From: Phocoena phocoena
Taxonomy: Eukaryota > Chordata > Mammalia > Artiodactyla > Phocoenidae
Length of the DNA: 64,000 nucleotides
Assembly (NCBI RefSeq): GCF_963924675.1
Contig: NC_089223.1
Coordinates: 11,172,881 to 11,236,880 of the forward strand
Direction: 5' to 3'
A model generated the notes under the pieces. The model saw only the letters and a program-made list of their open reading frames with translations. It ran no database searches and was not told the DNA's origin. The translations under genes were made by a program, and so were the position numbers. Positions 57,297 through 64,000 of the stretch are shown here, in pieces. Every line of letters begins with the position of its first letter. Position 1 is the stretch's first letter.

Positions 57297-59767
57297 AACT
57301 TCCTACTTCTGATATACAGTATTTTACTCCCAAATATTCCAAATAAGAAAATAAGGCCCTGAATATTATAGATTACAAAAATATTTAATAATGCTATCTT
57401 AGATACTATGTGGAATCCTAATGACCTCTTTATACAGAAAAAGAAGATAAAGACAAATGTCCAGGTTGCATCTGAAGTTTCTTGACAAAGATACAATGTC
57501 CCCTTTACCAAAGACTTTCTTTACCCTATAGCTTGCAGGTATGAAATACAAATCTCAGCCTTTTTGTCACTGATGATTCCACAAATATAACTGATAGGAA
57601 ACCTCTCTGTTCCTCCTAGGAAAAGCAGAGGCTTCAATTTATTTTAATCATAAAGTTGATATCTTGGTCTCTGTCTTTCAACAAAGATTTAAGTCTTCAG
57701 AATAATAAAGAGATAAATAGTGAAATATCATCAATATTACTCATTACTTAACAGAAAAAATTTCCAAAACTTAGATGAATTTGGTGCCCTAAAAAATCTT
57801 TTTAAAAAAAGATTTGTAATATACCACTTTACCTAGATTTTAAAGATATTTTGTTTGTCCAGGTAAGTAATAGTATTTTTTATGCCTTGAGATGTTCATT
57901 ATTATACTTTTTGATAATCACACTATAAAAAGCTTGATTATTCATTTTATTAATAACTTTTATCTTCTTTTACCCTTGAAAAAGATTATTTTATGAATCG
58001 TCATTCTGTACATATTCATTTATTAAATTTATTAAATAATAGTTGTGATTTTACCCTTCTATTCTGTGAAACATGTAAACAGCAGACTCTTTCTTCAATT
58101 GGAGAGGATAGAAGGAAAATGTATCTTCCATCACAGGGAATTTGTTCATTGCATGCATGCTAAAATTTACCTTGATTATCCATCTCAACTGTGGATGCCA
58201 CTCCTTTGATCTGTAGCATCTGGTCAAAAATATGATAAGAAATGCCTGAAGTTCTGCCTGTAGTTTTTGCATGCCATTATTTATTGGCCTGAAAGATCAT
58301 AAGAAAGATCAGTATTATTACCTAAATAGCAGTATCTCCAAACATTTAAGAAATATTTCTTCCTTATTTAGCAAATACCTCAATTTAAACCATCTGAGTC
58401 AAAATGAAAAATATTCAAATTTTACTAAAGAAAAGTTTTATAAGCAAGGTAGACAAAAAGGTCATAATTAGAATATCATTTAAGAGATCATTTTTCAAAC
58501 TGAATAATGTTTGTTATTTTTAACCTATATTTAAAAGTACATTTCAGTTTATTCCACATAAATCAGTACAAGTGGCTAGAATATCCTATTTTATAAGGCT
58601 ATAGGGACATTTCCCTGTGGGATTTGGAGATGTTTGCTTGGAAATTTAATCCTTCCAGTGGGGAAAATGATTTCTCCTTTACCATGGTTACTGAAGAAAA
58701 TATCATCCTTATTAAATTTATTTTTAAAACCATTAGAAATAATTTATAATGTTAGTTAGTTGTTTGCTTCTCATCATAACTAATGATTTTTTCTTAATAT
58801 ATGACAGAAATTCTGTGCAAAAAGAAAATGTCAACTATAATTGATGCTGATAGTCATGGTAAAAATATGGATCCAAATTCTAAGAAGAACAAATTATGTT
58901 TAATGCATCAAAGCATGATTTTTCAGGCAGGCTATAACATTTTTATTCATTAGGTGTTTTGATGACAAAGGGTTTTTCAATTAAGGCATGAAAAAACTTA
59001 AGCCTGCACAACTATGAAGATATGAATGCATGATCATAGTTGAAAACATATATTCATTTGGTGATAATAAACATGTAATAAGACTTTTCCAAGTTGCCTT
59101 TTCCCAAACCCAGTAAATTCTCTATGTGGTAATCGTGAGTAGGGCAGAATGTGCTCCTTTAACTCAATACTTACTTTCACAGGCCTGAAATCCTTGACAA
59201 AGTTCATTATTTCAAAAGGTGTGTGGAGGATTAATGACTTGAATTGCAATAAAATTGGAAGATGGCTAACACTAACTTCCTTTTTTCTGATGACTTTTGG
59301 GACTGGTGCTCAATTAAAGTAGAAGAAGAAATGTGAAGGATTTATTCATTGAGAACATATTAATAGACTCAGTAAAGATGTGAGAGTTTTTAAACCTCTT
59401 TAATGAAATGATTTCTTTGTTTTATTAAATGTTTATTTCTTTTGTTGTGGCTTTATGTTGGGGAAAGTGGGGAGGATAGTGATTGTTTCTAGAAGAGTCA
59501 AATGTTTTCTAGAAAATTCAATAGCCTTTGTTGAAGTGCCCTTTCTAGTCAATTAAAAGTAGAAAATTTGATCAAATTAATATGAAAGATATATAAATCA
59601 AGATTAGTGAAAGAAAAAGATCAATCATTCAAACGTACATTAGAAGCAATGTTTGTTGATCTAGTTGGAATGTGCCAGTTGGTTGTTGGATGAACTTGGC
59701 ATTTTATTCACGCTCAAGCTTTTGAAATATTACAATGAAGAATAAGACATGAGTTTTTATGCACTAT
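57297..59767. other. AT-rich intergenic DNA, nothing recognised
   Basis: About 2.5 kb without supported genes, CpG-rich sequence or named repeats. Confidence 0.5.
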
Positions 59768-59882
59768 ACATTATTTTTAAAGTCGGGTTTCTTAAGGCAT
59801 AATTCATATGTAAATAAACCCACTCTTTCTAGGTGTCTAGTTTGATGAGTTTTTACAAATCCATACAATCCTATGATCACCC
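59768..59882 (-). mobile_element. L1M 3' UTR, antisense (left part)
   Basis: 'ttaaggcataattcatatgtaaataaaccc' and 'gtgtctagtttgatgagtttttacaaatccatac' are antisense old-L1 3' UTR. The element resumes at about 60707 after the LTR. Confidence 0.75.
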
Positions 59883-60706
59883 TGTGATATTGTGATTTAT
59901 AATAAGAAATACATATTTGGTCTTTGATGCCATTCCTGGCACAGAGCTCCTAAAACCCCTGGAATTTCTTGTATTAAGAGCTATAAAGTTGTCTTCTATT
60001 ATGTTAATGGTTGACATTTAGAAAGCCCTTAGGTTCCTCTAGAATAGTAGCTGGTTGCCGGGGGAACCAACCAGCTGATTAGAGGGTTGGAACTTTCAGT
60101 AACCACCCTCCTCAACCTCTAGTAGGGGGAGATAGACTAGAGGTTGAATCAGTTGCCTATGGTCAATGATTTAATCAATCAAGATCCTGTTCACAAGCCT
60201 CCATAAAAACCCAAAAGGTAGGGTTTGGAGAACTTCCGGGTCAATGAACTCATGGAGATTTGGGGAGAGGGCATGAAAGCTCCACATAATTTCCCTGTAC
60301 CTTGTCCTATGCATCTCTTCCATCTGGCTTTTCCTGAGTTATATCCCTTTATAATAAACTGGTGATCTAATCAGTAGATTGTTCCTCTGAGTTCTGTGAG
60401 CTGCTCTAGCAAATTAATCAAACCCGAGGAGTGGGATCTCGGGAACCGTCTGATTTTAACCAGTTGATCACTCGTACAGATAACAACCTGGGCTTGCAAC
60501 TGGCATCTGAAATGTGTGTGTGTGTGTGTGGGGGGGCGGTGGGGCTGGAGGCAGTCTTGAGGATTGAACCCTTATCCTGTGGAATCTGATGTTATCTCCC
60601 CATAGATAGTGTCAGGATTGAGTTGAATTATAGGACAGCCAGCTGGTGTCCTGAGAATTGCTTGTTGGTATGGGGAACCTCCTCTCCCACACTAGAATTG
60701 GTACCA
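59883..60706 (+). mobile_element. Solo ERV-like LTR inserted in an L1M
   Basis: Begins 'tgtgatattgtgatttataataagaaatacatatttgg', then 'ctggttgccgggggaaccaaccagctgatt', 'cctccataaaaacccaaaagg' (TATA-like), 'ccctttataataaactggtg' (AATAAA), 'gggcttgcaactggcatctgaaatg', and ends near 'ccacactagaattgg'. I recognise it as a mammalian LTR but not its exact name. No viral coding sequence is present. A (TG)n run lies inside at about 60514-60528. Confidence 0.7.
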
Positions 60707-61440
60707 GACATTTATACCCCATTGAGAAAGAACATTTCTATCAACCTCAAAAGATCCCATATGCCACTTTGTAGATACTTACCTCCTATCATTCCCAGTC
60801 TCTGGAAACCGCTAATCTGATTTCTTTTATAGTTTTATCTTTTCTTGAATGTCAGTAGATCATACAGTATATAGCCTTCTCTGTATGTCTTCTTTCCCTT
60901 TGCATATGCTTTTGAGATTTTTCCATACTGTTGCATGTATCAGGGGTTTGTTCCTTTTTATCCATGAATAGCATTTTATTGTATGAATATACAACACTTT
61001 GTTTAGCTATTCATTGGTTTTTGGATATTTGAGTTGTTTCCAGCTTTGATCAGTTACATATAAAGTAACTATAAATATTCATACACAACTCTAAGTTTGA
61101 ACATGTGCTTTTATTTCTCTTGAGTAACTACATAATGAGATTACTATGTCTAATGGAAGTTGTACATTTAACTTTATAAGAAACTGCTAAACTGCTTGCA
61201 CAGTGGCTATACCACTCTGCCTTCCTACCACCAATATATGGAATTTCCACTTGTTCCACAACTTTACTAGCATTTTCTATGGCCTTTGGTTTTTAAAATT
61301 TGAGCCTTTCTTATAGGTATGTAGAAATATCTAATTGTTGTTTTAACTTGCATTTCCTTAATGATCAATAGTATTTAATATATTTTCAGCGTTTATTTGC
61401 CATTCATCTCTTTGGTAAAGTGTCTCTAAATATTTTGTCC
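60707..61440 (-). mobile_element. L1M fragment, antisense (right part)
   Basis: 'aacatttctatcaacctcaaaagatccc' continues the L1 3' UTR interrupted at 59882. It then runs through 'catgaatagcattttattgtatgaatatac' and 'gaaactgctaaactgcttgcacagtggctataccac' into the antisense ORF2 end. Confidence 0.8.
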
Positions 61441-63835
61441 TTTTTTTTTTTAATTACTAGGCTTTATTTTTTAGACCAGTTTTAGGATCATCGCAAAACT
61501 GAGCAGAAAGTACAGAGAATTCCCATATATTCCCTACCCCACACATGCACAGCCTCTCCCACAATCAACATCCTATACCACAATGGTATATTTCTTACAA
61601 TACATGAACCTACACAGCACTATCACCTAAAGTACATAGTTTACATGAGGGTTCACTCTTAGTGTTGTACATTTTATGGGTTTGAAAAATATATCAACCA
61701 TTATAGTATCATATAGAATAGTTTCACTGCCCTAAAAGTCCTCTGGGTGCCCCTATTCATCGTTCCCTCCCACCTACCCCCTGGCAACCACGGTTATTTT
61801 TACTGTCTCCATAGTTTCCCCTTTTCCAGAATGTCATATAGTTGGGATCATACAGTATATATTATATTGGCTTCTTTACATATTGGCATCTCTCACTTAC
61901 TAATATTCATTTAAGTTTCTTCCATGTCTTTTCATGGCTTGATATCACATTTCTTTTTAGCACTGAATAATATTTCAGTGGTTGGATGTACCACAATTTA
62001 TTTATCCATTCACCTACTGAAGGACATCTTGGTTGCTTCTAAATTTTGACAATTATGAATAAAGCTGCTGTAAACATCTATGTGAAGGTTTTTGTGTAGA
62101 CTTAAGTTTACAACTTAGGCAAGGAGTAGGATTGGTGGAGCCTATGGTGACAGTATGTTTAGTTTTTTGAAGAAACCACCAAACTGTCTTCCAAAGCGGC
62201 TGTGCCATTGTGCGTTCCCACCAGCCATTACTGAGACTTCCTGTTGCTCCACATACCCACCATCATTTGCCATTATCAATGTTCCAGTTTTGGACATTCT
62301 AATAGGTGTGTTGTGGTATCTCATTGTTTTAATTTGCATTTTCCTAATGACATATGATGTGGGACATCTTTTCATGCGCTTATTTGCCATCTGTGTGTGT
62401 TCTTTGTTAAGCTGTCTGTTAAGGTCTTTGGTCCATTTTTTTTAATTGGGTAGATTTTTTTTTATTATTATTATTGAGTTGTAAGAGTTGTGTTTTTTTA
62501 GATAACTGTCCATTATAAAATGTGTCTTTTGCAAATCTTTCCTCCTAGTCTGTGACTTGTCTTCTACTTATCTTGAAGTTGTCCTTCACAGAGCATACAT
62601 TTTTTAACTTTAATGAAATTTAATTCATCTATTATTTCTTTCATGGATTGTGCCTTTGGTGTTACATCTAAAAAGGCATCACCATACCCAAGGTGATGTA
62701 GATTTTCTCCTATGTTATCTTCTAGGAATTTTATAGTTTCATGTTTTACATTTAGGTCTATGATCCATGTTGAATTAATATGAAGCATGAACAGTCTGTA
62801 TCTACATTCATTTTTTTAGCATGTAGATGTCCAGTTGTCCCAGCAACATTTCTTGAAGAGACTGCCTTGCTTTGTTTTATTGCCTTTGCTCCTTTTTTTA
62901 AAGACCAATTGGCTATATTTATGGGGGTCTATTTCTGGGCTTTTATTCTGTTCCATTATATATATTCTTCTATTCTTTCATCCGTACCACATGGTCTTGA
63001 TTCCTGTAGCTTTATAGTAAATCTTACAGTTGTGTAATGTCAGTCCTCCAAATTTGTTCTTCTCCTTCAATGCTATTTTGACTATTCTGGATCTTTTTGT
63101 CTTCACATAAACTTTAGAATTATTTTGTCAATATTTTCAAAATAACTTACTGAGATTTTGATTGGGATTGCACTGAATTTATAGATTAAGTTGGGAAAAA
63201 CTGACATCTTTATGGTATTGAGTCTTCCTATCCATAAACATGGATATATCTTCATTTATTTAGTCCTCTTTGATTTCTTCAATCATAGTTTATAGTTCTT
63301 GTAGATCTTATAGATTTTTTTAAAATTTATAGCTAATGTTTCATTTTTTGAAGTGCTTATTTAAGTGGTACTGTGTTTGAATTTCAAATTCTGCTTGTTT
63401 ATTGCTGGTATATAAGAAAGTGATTGACTTTTGTATATTAACCTCATAACCTTCAACCATACTATATAATTGCTGATTATTTCCAGGCTGTTTTCTCATG
63501 ATTCCTTTAGATTTTCTACATAGAAAATCATGTTATTTGAGAAAAAAGTTTTATTTATTCCTTCTCAATCTCTATAACTTTTATTTCCTTTTCTTGTCTT
63601 GTTGCATTAGCTAGAACTTTTGGTATGATTTTGAAAAGAAGTGATGAGAGGGGATATCCTGGTTTTTTTGCCTTATCTTAGCAGCTTCTAGTTTTTGACC
63701 ATTAAGTATGATGTCAGCTCCAGTGTTTTTGTAGATGTTCTCTATCAGGTTGAGGAAGTTCTCCTCAATTCCTAATTTGCTAAGAGTTCTTATCATTAAT
63801 TGGTATTAGATTTCATCATATTTTGTACATTTAAA
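61441..63835 (-). mobile_element. Second L1M, antisense, 3' UTR through RT
   Basis: Starts with a T-run (poly(A) of the reverse strand), then 3' UTR ('agaccagttttaggatcatcgcaaaactgagcag', 'cataatagtatcat'-type text), ORF2 C-terminus ('ctgtcttccaaagcggctgtgccattgtgcgttccc') and RT ('MIRTLSKLGIEENFLNLI' on the reverse strand near 63740-63796). Broken frames throughout. Confidence 0.88.
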
Positions 63836-64000
63836 AAGTTGGGTTGTTAGCTTCAATTAGAAGAGGTGTTTTTATATTCAGGACACAAGTTCTTTGTCAG
63901 ATTGTTGTTTGGTAAATATTTTCTCCTAGATGTGACTCGCTTTTTAATTTTAACACTGCTTTTCAAAGAGTACAAAGTTTTAATTTTAATGCTTTATTTT
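63836..64000 (-). mobile_element. Third antisense L1M fragment, cut by window edge
   Basis: 'gttgggttgttagcttcaattag..tttttatattcaggacacaagttctttgtcagattg..aaatattttctcctagatgtgac' repeats the ORF2-end segment already passed at about 62440-62600, so it is a separate copy. Confidence 0.75.

Noticed and set aside
1..64000. CRISPR array, operon, phage or other prokaryotic-type system
   Set aside because: The sequence is mammalian and repeat-rich. No regularly spaced repeats, no compact gene arrays and no ribosome binding sites.

Overview
The window is mammalian nuclear DNA, almost certainly from a cetacean (whale or dolphin). At least six short tRNA-derived SINEs share a head beginning GGGCTTCCCTGGTGGCGCAG and carry pol III A-box and B-box motifs. 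This is the CHR (Cetacea/Hippopotamus/Ruminant) SINE superfamily, present here as the long CHR-1 form and as the ~190-bp form that is abundant in cetaceans. LINE-1 dominates the rest, with L2, MIR, MER5A, MLT1 and LTR remnants. I see no host protein-coding exon, tRNA, rRNA or CRISPR array, and every long open frame belongs to a LINE-1. All family names come from recall of consensus features, not from a database search.

Layout. 1-1286: L1 3' tail, AT-rich DNA and an antisense CHR-1 SINE. 1287-8824: a full-length LINE-1 with a CpG-rich 5' UTR, intact ORF1 (297 aa) and intact ORF2 (1272 aa from the conserved start), a polyadenylation signal and a poly(A) tail into which a SINE has jumped. A 14-bp target-site duplication (13/14 match) brackets the whole structure. 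9131-9333: a second SINE. 10077-15200: a 5'-truncated, mutated L1 (copy 2) with a perfect 19-bp target-site duplication. 15220-19295: mostly unique DNA containing a dispersed ~80-bp duplication and a possible LTR fragment. 19296-23820: L1 copy 3, interrupted by a SINE and lacking the reverse transcriptase core. 23837-34340: mostly unique DNA with old L1, L2 and MER5A pieces and two adjacent SINEs. 34345-36375: an old L1 with a CHR-1 SINE inside. 36470-45177: MIRs, a long L2 (about 39980-41190), a SINE and unique DNA. 45178-50909: antisense L1 copy 4 inserted in an older repeat. 51290-55934: antisense L1M with a SINE, an MLT1-like LTR, another old repeat, and L1 copy 5 with a small SINE. 55940-59770: unique DNA with one CHR-1 SINE and a (TG)n(GA)n tract. 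59770-64000: antisense L1M pieces, one of them split by an ERV-like solo LTR.

The functional logic is retrotransposition. ORF1p (an RNA-binding trimer) and ORF2p (endonuclease plus reverse transcriptase) of the intact L1 form the machinery that copies L1 RNA in cis and mobilises CHR SINEs in trans. All other L1 copies are dead: truncated, frameshifted or deleted. The most interesting content is the intact L1 (ORFs, YY1-like site near its first base, duplicated 5' UTR block), a microsatellite that arose from the last codons of an L1 ORF2, the nested insertions that give a relative time order, and an unexplained short duplication outside recognised repeats. I found no convincing novel cellular system.
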